A DNA stretch of 64,000 nt from Rallus limicola (taxonomy: Eukaryota; Chordata; Aves; Gruiformes; Rallidae): contig JAKCOZ010000263.1 in the NCBI GenBank assembly GCA_022605955.1, positions 62,001 to 126,000 on the forward strand. The letters are read 5' to 3'. Below are positions 34,504-45,124 of the stretch, in pieces (position 1 is the stretch's first letter; each line of letters begins with the position of its first letter). The position numbers and the translations under genes were made by a program. Under the pieces are notes generated by a model. That model did not search any database and was not told the DNA's origin. It worked only from the letters and a program-made list of their open reading frames with translations.

Positions 34504-36069
34504 ACACACGAGCAGCCCCTGTCACTTTGGCTCTCAGCCTTTTCCTTTGCCTGGAAAGAGGGAACATGCCTGGAACCTCCTACGGTGCTTTTCTCGGCCC
34601 TAGCAGACTGCAGTTCAAAACATGCTAAACGTCCAGCAATAACTCCCAAAGTAAAGAAGCTAGGCCTGAAAGGCATAGCTTGTCTGAAACCTCCTAACAG
34701 GACACACGAGCAGACCCTGTCACTTTGGCTCTCAGCCTTTTCCTTTGCCTGGAAAGAGGGAACATGCCTGGAACCTCCTACGGTGCTTTTCTCGGCCCTA
34801 GCAGACTGCAGTTCAAAACATGCTAAACGTCCAGCAATAACTCCCAAAGTAAAGAAGCTAGGCCTGAAAGGCATAGCTTTTCTGAAACCTCCTAACATGA
34901 CACACGAGCAGCCCCTGTCACTTTGGTTCTCAGCCTTTTCCTTTGCCTGGAAAGAGGGAACATGCCTGGAACCTCCTACGGTGCTTTTCTCGGCCCTAGC
35001 AGACTGCAGTTCAAAACATGCTAAACGTCCAGCAATAACTCCCAAAGTAAAGAAGCTAGGGCTGAAAGGCATAGCTTGTCTGAAACCTCCTAACAGGACA
35101 CACGAGCAGCCCCTGTCACTTTGGCTCTCAGCCTTTTCCTTTGCCTGGAAAGAGGGAACATGCCTGGAACCTCCTACGGTGCTTTTCTCGGCCCTAGCAG
35201 ACTGCAGTTCAAAACATGCTAAACGTCCAGCAATAACTCCCAAAGTAAAGAAGCTAGGCCTGAAAGGCATAGCTTGTCTGAAACCTCCTAACAGGACACA
35301 CAAGCAGACCCTGTCACTTTGGCTCTCAGCCTTTTCCTTTGCCTGGAAAGAGGGAACATGCCTGGAACCTCCTACGGTGCTTTTCTCGGCCCTAGCAGAC
35401 TGCAATTCAAAACATGCTAAACGTCCAGCAATAACTCCCAAAGTAAAGAAGCTAGGCCTGAAAGGCATAGCTTGTCTGAAACCTCCTAACAGGACACACG
35501 AGCAGACCCTGTCACTTTGGCTCTCAGCCTTTTCCTTTGCCTGGAAAGAGGGAACATGCCTGGAACCTCCTACGGTGCTTTTCTCGGCCCTAGCAGACTG
35601 CAGTTCAAAACATGCTAAACGTCCAGCAATAACTCCCAAAGTAAAGAAGCTAGGCCTGAAAGGCATAGCTTGTCTGAAACCTCCTAACAGGACACACGAG
35701 CAGCCCCTGTCACTTTGGCTCTCAGCCTTTTCCTTTGCCTGGAAAGAGGGAACATGCCTGGAACCTCCTACGGTGCTTTTCTCGGCCCTAGCAGACTGCA
35801 GTTCAAAACATGCTAAACGTCCAGCAATAACTCCCAAAGTAAAGAAGCTAGGCCTGAAAGGCATAGCTTGTCTGAAACCTCCTAACAGGACACACGAGCA
35901 GACCCTGTCACTTTGGCTCTCAGCCTTTTCCTTTGCCTGGAAAGAGGGAACATGCCTGGAACCTCCTACGGTGCTTTTCTCGGCCCTAGCAGACTGCAGT
36001 TCAAAACATGCTAAACGTCCAGCAATAACTCCCAAAGTAAAGAAGCTAGGCATGAAAGGCATAGCTTGT
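34504..36069. repeat. Block of 8 monomers
   Basis: Order P-T-M-P-K-T-P-T. The AGCTTTTCTG copy near 34875 marks it as a relative of the block at 30800. CTAGGGCTG near 35056 is private. Confidence 0.92.
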
Positions 36070-36134
36070 CCTGTTAGGAGGTTTCAGACAAGCTAGGCCT
36101 GAAAGGCATAGCTTGTCTGAAACCTCCTAACAGG
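36070..36134. repeat. Junction palindrome 18 of 32
   Basis: Fully complementary arm. Next palindrome 639 bp on, two bases short of the rule. Confidence 0.93.
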
Positions 36135-36708
36135 ACACACGAGCAGACCCTGTCACTTTGGCTCTCAGCCTTTTCCTTTGCCTGGAAAGAGGGAACATTC
36201 CTGGAACCTCCTACGGTGCTTTTCTCGGCCCTAGCAGACTGCAGTTCAAAACATGCTAAACTCCAGCAATAACTCCAAAAGTAAAGAAGCTAGGCCTGAA
36301 AGGCATAGCTTGTCTGAAACCTCCTAACAGGACACACGAGCAGCCCCTGTCACTTTGGCTCTCAGCCTTTTCCTTTGCCTGGAAAGAGGGAACATGCCTG
36401 GAACCTCCTACGGTGCTTTTCTCGGCCCTAGCAGACTGCAGTTCAAAACATGCTAAACTCCAGCAATAACTCCCAAAGTAAAGAAGCTAGGCCTGAAAGG
36501 CATAGCTTGTCTGAAACCTCCTAACATGACACACGAGCAGCCCCTGTACCTTAGGTTCTTAGCCTTTTCCTTTGCCTGGAAAGAGGGAACATGCCTGGAA
36601 CATCCTACGGTGCTTTTCTCGGCCCTAGCAGACTGCAGTTCAAAACATGCTAAACGTCCAGCAATAACTCCCAAAGTAAAGAAGCTAGGCATGAAAGGCA
36701 TAGCTTGT
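36135..36708. repeat. Block of 3 monomers with two 1-bp deletions
   Basis: Order T-P-M. The G at m173 is missing in both the first and second copies (CTAAACTCC near 36256 and 36454). The third has CCTGTACCTTAGG and GGTTCTTAGCC near 36543, and GGAACATCC. Confidence 0.92.
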
Positions 36709-36773
36709 CCTGTTAGGAGGATTCAGGCAAGCTAGGCCTGAAAGGCATAGCTTGTCTGAAACCTCCTAACAGG
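36709..36773. repeat. Junction palindrome 19 of 32
   Basis: Left arm GGATTCAGGC, two mismatches. GCAATTC follows. Next palindrome 839 bp on. Confidence 0.92.
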
Positions 36774-37547
36774 ACACACGAGCAGACCCTGTCACTTTGG
36801 CTCTCAGCCTTTTCCTTTGCCTGGAAAGAGGGAACATGCCTGGAACCTCCTACGGTGCTTTTCTCGGCCCTAGCAGACTGCAATTCAAAACATGCTAAAC
36901 GTCCAGCAATAACTCCCAAAGTAAAGAAGCTAGGCCTGAAAGGCATAGCTTGTCTGAAACCTCCTAACAGGACACACGAGCAGCCCCTGTCACTTTGGTT
37001 CTCAGCCTTTTCCTTTGCCTGGAAAGAGGGAACATGCCTGGAACCTCCTACGGTGCTTTTCTCGGCCCTAGCAGACTGCAGTTCAAAACATGCTAAACGT
37101 CCAGCAATAACTCCCAAAGTAAAGAAGCTAGGCCTGAAAGGCATAGCTTGTCTGAAACCTCCTAACAGGACACACGAGCAGCCCCTGTCACTTTGGCTCT
37201 CAGCCTTTTCCTTTGCCTGGAAAGAGGGAACATGCCTGGAACCTCCTACGGTGCTTTTCTCGGCCCTAGCAGACTGCAGTTCAAAACATGCTAAACGTCC
37301 AGCAATAACTCCCAAAGTAAAGAAGCTAGGCCTGAAAGGCATAGCTTGTCTGAAACCTCCTAACATGACACACGAGCAGCCCCTGTCACTTTGGTTCTCA
37401 GCCTTTTCCTTTGCCTGGAAAGAGGGAACATGCCTGGAACATCCTACGGTGCTTTTCTCGGCCCTAGCAGACTGCAGTTCAAAACATGCTAAACGTCCAG
37501 CAATAACTCCCAAAGTAAAGAAGCTAGGCATGAAAGGCATAGCTTGT
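36774..37547. repeat. Block of 4 monomers
   Basis: Order T-Pf-P-M, the last with GGAACATCC near 37436. Counterpart of the first half of the 33071 block and of the block at 41071. Confidence 0.92.
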
Positions 37548-37612
37548 CCTGTTAGGAGGATTCAGACAAGCTAGGCCTGAAAGGCATAGCTTGTCTGAAA
37601 CCTCCTAACAGG
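37548..37612. repeat. Junction palindrome 20 of 32
   Basis: Left arm GGATTCAGAC, one mismatch, the form that dominates the right half of the window. GCAATTC follows. Next palindrome 2819 bp on. Confidence 0.93.
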
Positions 37613-40366
37613 ACACACGAGCAGACCCTGTCACTTTGGCTCTCAGCCTTTTCCTTTGCCTGGAAAGAGGGAACATGCCTGGAACCTCCTACGGTGCTTT
37701 TCTCGGCCCTAGCAGACTGCAATTCAAAACATGCTAAACGTCCAGCAATAACTCCCAAAGTAAAGAAGCTAGGCCTGAAAGGCATAGCTTGTCTGAAACC
37801 TCCTAACATGACACACGAGCAGCCCCTGTCACTTTGGTTCTCAGCCTTTTCCTTTGCCTGGAAAGAGGGAACATGCCTGGAACCTCCTACGGTGCTTTTC
37901 TCGGCCCTAGCAGACTGCAGTTCAAAACATGCTAAACGTCCAGCAATAACTCCCAAAGTAAAGAAGCTAGGCCTGAAAGGCATAGCTTGTCTGAAACCTC
38001 CTAACAGGACACACGAGCAGCCCCTGTCACTTTGGCTCTCAGCCTTTTCCTTTGCCTGGAAAGAGGGAACATGCCTGGAACCTCCTACGGTGCTTTTCTC
38101 GGCCCTAGCAGACTGCAGTTCAAAACATGCTAAACGTCCAGCAATAACTCCCAAAGTATAGAAGCTAGGCCTGAAAGGCATAGCTTGTCTGAAACCTCCT
38201 AACAGGACACACGAGCAGACCCTGTCACTTTGGCTCTCAGCCTTTTCCTTTGCCTGGAAAGAGGGAACATGCCTGGAACCTCCTACGGTGCTTTTCTCGG
38301 CCCTAGCAGACTGCAGTTCAAAACATGCTAAACGTCCAGCAATAACTCCCAAAGTAAAGAAGCTAGGCCTGAAAGGCATAGCTTGTCTGAAACCTCCTAA
38401 CAGGACACACGAGAAGCCCCTGTCACTTTGGCTCTCAGCCTTTTCCTTTGCCTGGAAAGAGGGAACATGCCTGGAACCTCCTACGGTGCTTTTCTCGGCC
38501 CTAGCAGACTGCAGTTCAAAACATGCTAAACGTCCAGCAATAACTCCCAAAGTAAAGAAGCTAGGCCTGAAAGGCATAGCTTGTCTGAAACCTCCTAACA
38601 GGACACACGAGCAGACCCTGTCACTTTGGCTCTCAGCCTTTTCCTTTGCCTGGAAAGAGGGAACATGCCTGGAACCTCCTACGGTGCTTTTCTCGGCCCT
38701 AGCAGACTGCAATTCAAAACATGCTAAACGTCCAGCAATAACTCCCAAAGTAAAGAAGCTAGGCCTGAAAGGCATAGCTTGTCTGAAACCTCCTAACATG
38801 ACACACGAGCAGCCCCTGTCACTTTGGTTCTCAGCCTTTTCCTTTGCCTGGAAAGAGGGAACATGCCTGGAACCTCCTACGGTGCTTTTCTCGGCCCTAG
38901 CAGACTGCAGTTCAAAACATGCTAAACGTCCAGCAATAACTCCCAAAGTAAAGAAGCTAGGCATGAAAGGCATAGCTTGTCTGAAACCTCCTAACAGGAC
39001 ACACGAGCAGCCCCTGTCACTTTGGCTCTCAGCCTTTTCCTTTGCCTGGAAAGAGGGAACATGCCTGGAACCTCCTACGGTGCTTTTCTCGGCCCTAGCA
39101 AACTGCAGCTCAAAACATGCTAAACGTCCAGCAATAACTCCCAAAGTAAAGAAGCTAGGCCTGAAAGGCATAGCTTGTCTGAAACCTCCTAACAGGACAC
39201 ACGAGCAGACCCTGTCACTTTGGCTCTCAGCCTTTTCCTTTGCCTGGAAAGAGGGAACATGCCTGGAACCTCCTACGGTGCTTTTCTCGGCCCTAGCAGA
39301 CTGCAGTTCAAAACATGCTAAACGTCCAGCAATAACTCCCAAAGTAAAGAAGCTAGGCCTGAAAGGCATAGCTTGTCTGAAACCTCCTAACAGGACACCC
39401 GAGCAGACCCTGTCACTTTGGCTCTCAGCCTTTTCCTTTGCCTGGAAAGAGGGAACATGCCTGGAACCTCCTACGGTGCTTTTCTCGGCCCTAGCAGACT
39501 GCAGTTCAAAACATGCTAAACGTCCAGCAATAACTCCCAAAGTAAAGAAGCTAGGCCTGAAAGGCATAGCTTGTCTGAAACCTCCTAACAGGACACACGA
39601 GCTGACCCTGTCACTTTGGCTCTCAGCCTTTTCCTTTGCCTGGAAAGAGGGAACATGCCTGGAACCTCCTACGGTGCTTTTCTCGGCCCTAGCAGACTGC
39701 AATTCAAAACATGCTAAACGTCCAGCAATAACTCCCAAAGTAAAGAAGCTAGGCCTGAAAGGCATAGCTTGTCTGAAACCTCCTAACAGGACACACGAGC
39801 AGACCCTGTCACTTTGGCTCTCAGCCTTTTCCTTTGCCTGGAAAGAGGGAACATGCCTGGAACCTCCTACGGTGCTTTTCTCGGCCCTAGCAGACTGCAG
39901 TTCAAAACATGCTAAACGTCCAGCAATAACTCCCAAAGTAAAGAAGCTAGGCCTGAAAGGCATAGCTTGTCTGAAACCTCCTAACAGGACACACGAGCAG
40001 CCCCTGTCACTTTGGCTCTCAGCCTTTTCCTTTGCCTGGAAAGAGGGAACATGCCTGGAACCTCCTACGGTGCTTTTCTCGGCCCTAGCAGACTGCAGTT
40101 CAAAACATGCTAAACGTCCAGCAATAACTCCCAAAGTAAAGAAGCTAGGCCTGAAAGGCATAGCTTGTCTGAAACCTCCTAACAGGACACACGAGCAGAC
40201 CCTGTCACTTTGGCTCTCAGCCTTTTCCTTTGCCTGGAAAGAGGGAACATGCCTGGAACCTCCTACGGTGCTTTTCTCGGCCCTAGCAGACTGCAGTTCA
40301 AAACATGCTAAACGTCCAGCAATAACTCCCAAAGTAAAGAAGCTAGGCATGAAAGGCATAGCTTGT
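37613..40366. repeat. Block of 14 monomers
   Basis: Order T-M-P-T-P-T-M-P-T-E-T(GAGCTGACC)-T-P-T. Markers: AAGTATAGAAG near 38155 (a stop in the plus-strand frame), ACGAGAAGCCC near 38409, and CTAGCAAACTGCAGC near 39097. All three recur 4297 bp downstream. Confidence 0.92.
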
Positions 40367-40431
40367 CCTGTTAGGAGGTTTCAGACAAGCTAGGCCTGAA
40401 AGGCATAGCTTGTCTGAAACCTCCTAACAGG
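40367..40431. repeat. Junction palindrome 21 of 32
   Basis: Fully complementary arm. Next palindrome 639 bp on. Confidence 0.93.
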
Positions 40432-41005
40432 ACACACGAGCAGACCCTGTCACTTTGGCTCTCAGCCTTTTCCTTTGCCTGGAAAGAGGGAACATTCCTG
40501 GAACCTCCTACGGTGCTTTTCTCGGCCCTAGCAGACTGCAGTTCAAAACATGCTAAACTCCAGCAATAACTCCAAAAGTAAAGAAGCTAGGCCTGAAAGG
40601 CATAGCTTGTCTGAAACCTCCTAACAGGACACACGAGCAGCCCCTGTCACTTTGGCTCTCAGCCTTTTCCTTTGCCTGGAAAGAGGGAACATGCCTGGAA
40701 CCTCCTACGGTGCTTTTCTCGGCCCTAGCAGACTGCAGTTCAAAACATGCTAAACTCCAGCAATAACTCCCAAAGTAAAGAAGCTAGGCCTGAAAGGCAT
40801 AGCTTGTCTGAAACCTCCTAACATGACACACGAGCAGCCCCTGTACCTTAGGTTCTTAGCCTTTTCCTTTGCCTGGAAAGAGGGAACATGCCTGGAACAT
40901 CCTACGGTGCTTTTCTCGGCCCTAGCAGACTGCAGTTCAAAACATGCTAAACGTCCAGCAATAACTCCCAAAGTAAAGAAGCTAGGCATGAAAGGCATAG
41001 CTTGT
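40432..41005. repeat. Block of 3 monomers with two 1-bp deletions
   Basis: Order T-P-M. It carries the same two m173 deletions (near 40555 and 40753) and the same CCTGTACCTTAGG copy as the block 4297 bp upstream, so the block was copied as a unit after both deletions existed. Confidence 0.92.
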
Positions 41006-41070
41006 CCTGTTAGGAGGATTCAGGCAAGCTAGGCCTGAAAGGCATAGCTTGTCTGAAACCTCCTAACAGG
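41006..41070. repeat. Junction palindrome 22 of 32
   Basis: Left arm GGATTCAGGC, two mismatches. GCAATTC follows. Next palindrome 839 bp on. Confidence 0.92.
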
Positions 41071-41844
41071 ACACACGAGCAGACCCTGTCACTTTGGCTC
41101 TCAGCCTTTTCCTTTGCCTGGAAAGAGGGAACATGCCTGGAACCTCCTACGGTGCTTTTCTCGGCCCTAGCAGACTGCAATTCAAAACATGCTAAACGTC
41201 CAGCAATAACTCCCAAAGTAAAGAAGCTAGGCCTGAAAGGCATAGCTTGTCTGAAACCTCCTAACAGGACACACGAGCAGCCCCTGTCACTTTGGTTCTC
41301 AGCCTTTTCCTTTGCCTGGAAAGAGGGAACATGCCTGGAACCTCCTACGGTGCTTTTCTCGGCCCTAGCAGACTGCAGTTCAAAACATGCTAAACGTCCA
41401 GCAATAACTCCCAAAGTAAAGAAGCTAGGCCTGAAAGGCATAGCTTGTCTGAAACCTCCTAACAGGACACACGAGCAGCCCCTGTCACTTTGGCTCTCAG
41501 CCTTTTCCTTTGCCTGGAAAGAGGGAACATGCCTGGAACCTCCTACGGTGCTTTTCTCGGCCCTAGCAGACTGCAGTTCAAAACATGCTAAACGTCCAGC
41601 AATAACTCCCAAAGTAAAGAAGCTAGGCCTGAAAGGCATAGCTTGTCTGAAACCTCCTAACATGACACACGAGCAGCCCCTGTCACTTTGGTTCTCAGCC
41701 TTTTCCTTTGCCTGGAAAGAGGGAACATGCCTGGAACCTCCTACGGTGCTTTTCTCGGCCCTAGCAGACTGCAGTTCAAAACATGCTAAACGTACAGCAA
41801 TAACTCCCAAAGTAAAGAAGCTAGGCATGAAAGGCATAGCTTGT
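41071..41844. repeat. Block of 4 monomers
   Basis: Order T-Pf-P-M. Unlike its relatives the last copy has the standard GGAACCTCC, and it reads CGTACAGC near 41791. Confidence 0.92.
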
Positions 41845-41909
41845 CCTGTTAGGAGGATTCAGACAAGCTAGGCCTGAAAGGCATAGCTTGTCTGAAACCT
41901 CCTAACAGG
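41845..41909. repeat. Junction palindrome 23 of 32
   Basis: Left arm GGATTCAGAC, one mismatch. GCAATTC follows. Next palindrome 3215 bp on. Confidence 0.93.
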
Positions 41910-44900
41910 ACACACGAGCAGACCCTGTCACTTTGGCTCTCAGCCTTTTCCTTTGCCTGGAAAGAGGGAACATGCCTGGAACCTCCTACGGTGCTTTTCT
42001 CGGCCCTAGCAGACTGCAATTCAAAACATGCTAAACGTCCAGCAATAACTCCCAAAGTAAAGAAGCTAGGCCTGAAAGGCATAGCTTGTCTGAAACCTCC
42101 TAACATGACACACGAGCAGCCCCTGTCACTTTGGTTCTCAGCCTTTTCCTTTGCCTGGAAAGAGGGAACATGCCTGGAACCTCCTACGGTGCTTTTCTCG
42201 GCCCTAGCAGACTGCAGTTCAAAACATGCTAAACGTCCAGCAATAACTCCCAAAGTAAAGAAGCTAGGCCTGAAAGGCATAGCTTGTCTGAAACCTCCTA
42301 ACAGGACACACGAGCAGCCCCTGTCACTTTGGCTCTCAGCCTTTTCCTTTGCCTGGAAAGAGGGAACATGCCTGGAACCTCCTACGGTGCTTTTCTCGGC
42401 CCTAGCAGACTGCAGTTCAAAACATGCTAAACGTCCAGCAATAACTCCCAAAGTATAGAAGCTAGGCCTGAAAGGCATAGCTTGTCTGAAACCTCCTAAC
42501 AGGACACACGAGCAGACCCTGTCACTTTGGCTCTCAGCCTTTTCCTTTGCCTGGAAAGAGGGAACATGCCTGGAACCTCCTACGGTGCTTTTCTCGGCCC
42601 TAGCAGACTGCAGTTCAAAACATGCTAAACGTCCAGCAATAACTCCCAAAGTAAAGAAGCTAGGCCTGAAAGGCATAGCTTGTCTGAAACCTCCTAACAG
42701 GACACACGAGAAGCCCCTGTCACTTTGGCTCTCAGCCTTTTCCTTTGCCTGGAAAGAGGGAACATGCCTGGAACCTCCTACGGTGCTTTTCTCGGCCCTA
42801 GCAGACTGCAGTTCAAAACATGCTAAACGTCCAGCAATAACTCCCAAAGTAAAGAAGCTAGGCCTGAAAGGCATAGCTTGTCTGAAACCTCCTAACAGGA
42901 CACACGAGCAGACCCTGTCACTTTGGCTCTCAGCCTTTTCCTTTGCCTGGAAAGAGGGAACATGCCTGGAACCTCCTACGGTGCTTTTCTCGGCCCTAGC
43001 AGACTGCAATTCAAAACATGCTAAACGTCCAGCAATAACTCCCAAAGTAAAGAAGCTAGGCCTGAAAGGCATAGCTTGTCTGAAACCTCCTAACATGACA
43101 CACGAGCAGCCCCTGTCACTTTGGTTCTCAGCCTTTTCCTTTGCCTGGAAAGAGGGAACATGCCTGGAACCTCCTACGGTGCTTTTCTCGGCCCTAGCAG
43201 ACTGCAGTTCAAAACATGCTAAACGTCCAGCAATAACTCCCAAAGTAAAGAAGCTAGGCCTGAAAGGCATAGCTTGTCTGAAACCTCCTAACAGGACACA
43301 CGAGCAGCCCCTGTCACTTTGGCTCTCAGCCTTTTCCTTTGCCTGGAAAGAGGGAACATGCCTGGAACCTCCTACGGTGCTTTTCTCGGCCCTAGCAAAC
43401 TGCAGCTCAAAACATGCTAAACGTCCAGCAATAACTCCCAAAGTAAAGAAGCTAGGCCTGAAAGGCATAGCTTGTCTGAAACCTCCTAACAGGACACACG
43501 AGCAGACCCTGTCACTTTGGCTCTCAGCCTTTTCCTTTGCCTGGAAAGAGGGAACATGCCTGGAACCTCCTACGGTGCTTTTCTCGGCCCTAGCAGACTG
43601 CAGTTCAAAACATGCTAAACGTCCAGCAATAACTCCCAAAGTAAAGAAGCTAGGCCTGAAAGGCATAGCTTGTCTGAAACCTCCTAACAGGACACCCGAG
43701 CAGACCCTGTCACTTTGGCTCTCAGCCTTTTCCTTTGCCTGGAAAGAGGGAACATGCCTGGAACCTCCTACGGTGCTTTCCTCGGCCCTAGCAGACTGCA
43801 GTTCAAAACATGCTAAACGTCCAGCAATAACTCCCAAAGTAAAGAAGCTAGGCCTGAAAGGCATAGCTTGTCTGAAACCTCCTAACAGGACACACGAGCA
43901 GCCCCTGTCACTTTGGCTCTCAGCCTTTTCCTTTGCCTGGAAAGAGGGAACATGCCTGGAACCTCCTACGGTGCTTTTCTCGGCCCTAGCAGACTGCAGT
44001 TCAAAACATGCTAAACGTCCAGCAATAACTCCCAAAGTAAAGAAGCTAGGCCTGAAAGGCATAGCTTCTCTGAAACCTCCTAACATGACACACGAGCAGC
44101 CCCTGTCACTTTGGTTCTCAGCCTTTTCCTTTGCCTGGAAAGAGGGAACATGCCTGGAACCTCCTACGGTGCTTTTCTCGGCCCTAGCAGACTGCAGTTC
44201 AAAACATGCTAAACGTCCAGCAATAACTCCCAAAGTAAAGAAGCTAGGCCTGAAAGGCATAGCTTGTCTGAAACCTCCTAACAGGACACACGAGCAGCCC
44301 CTGTCACTTTGGCTCTCAGCCTTTTCCTTTGCCTGGAAAGAGGGAACATGCCTGGAACCTCCTACGGTGCTTTTCTCGGCCCTAGCAAACTGCAGCTCAA
44401 AACATGCTAAACGTCCAGCAATAACTCCCAAAGTAAAGAAGCTAGGCATGAAAGGCATAGCTTGTCTGAAACCTCCTAACAGGACACACGAGCAGACCCT
44501 GTCACTTTGGCTCTCAGCCTTTTCCTTTGCCTGGAAAGAGGGAACATGCCTGGAACCTCCTACGGTGCTTTTCTCGGCCCTAGCAGACTGCAGTTCAAAA
44601 CATGCTAAACGTCCAGCAATAACTCCCAAAGTAAAGAAGCTAGGCCTGAAAGGCATAGCTTGTCTGAAACCTCCTAACAGGACACACGAGCAGCCCCTGT
44701 CACTTTGGCTCTCAGCCTTTTCCTTTGCCTGGAAAGAGGGAACATGCCTGGAACCTCCTACGGTGCTTTTCTCGGCCCTAGCAGACTGCAGTTCAAAACA
44801 TGCTAAACGTCCAGCAATAACTCCCAAAGTAAAGAAGCTAGGCCTGAAAGGCATAGCTTGTCTGAAACCTCCTAACAGGACACACGAGCAGACCCTGTCA

Positions 44901-45059
44901 CTTTGGCTCTCAGCCTTTTCCTTTGCCTGGAAAGAGGGAACATGCCTGGAACCTCCTACGGTGCTTTTCTCGGCCCTAGCAGACTGCAGTTCAAAACATG
45001 CTAAACATCCAGCAATAACTCGCAAAGTAAAGAAGCTAGGCATGAAAGGCATAGCTTGT
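41910..45059. repeat. Block of 16 monomers
   Basis: Order T-M-P-T-P-T-M-P-T-E-P-M-P-T-P-T. The first ten units match the block at 37613, including the AAGTATAGAAG stop near 42452 and ACGAGAAGCCC near 42706. CTAGCAAACTGCAGC appears twice (near 43394 and 44382), so units 8-9 were re-copied as units 13-14. The last copy has CTAAACATCC near 45001 (CpG decay) and ACTCGCAAAG. Confidence 0.92.
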
Positions 45060-45124
45060 CCTGTTAGGAGGTTTCAGACAAGCTAGGCTTGAAAGGCATA
45101 GCTTGTCTGAAACCTCCTAACAGG
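45060..45124. repeat. Junction palindrome 24 of 32
   Basis: Arm GGTTTCAGAC is complementary, but the loop region reads GGCTTGAAAGGC, the only such copy, losing one inner base pair. Next palindrome 3809 bp on. Confidence 0.92.

Larger units (their letters stand above)
30735..37547. repeat. Tandem higher-order duplication, 3.7 kb
   Basis: Palindrome pairs 14/17 and 15/18 are 3704 bp apart, and 16/19 are 3703 because of one extra deletion. Block contents correspond: an AGCTTTTCTG block, a CCTGTACCTTAGG three-unit block, then T-Pf-P-M. In the second copy the AGCTTTTCTG unit is displaced by one monomer (offset 3902). Confidence 0.82.
36070..43860. repeat. Tandem higher-order duplication, 4297 bp
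   Basis: Palindromes 18-20 and 21-23 align at exactly 4297 bp, as do the two m173 deletions, CCTGTACCTTAGG, AAGTATAGAAG, ACGAGAAGCCC and the first CTAGCAAACTGCAGC. Homology weakens after about ten units of the long block (14 units in one copy, 16 in the other). Confidence 0.9.
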
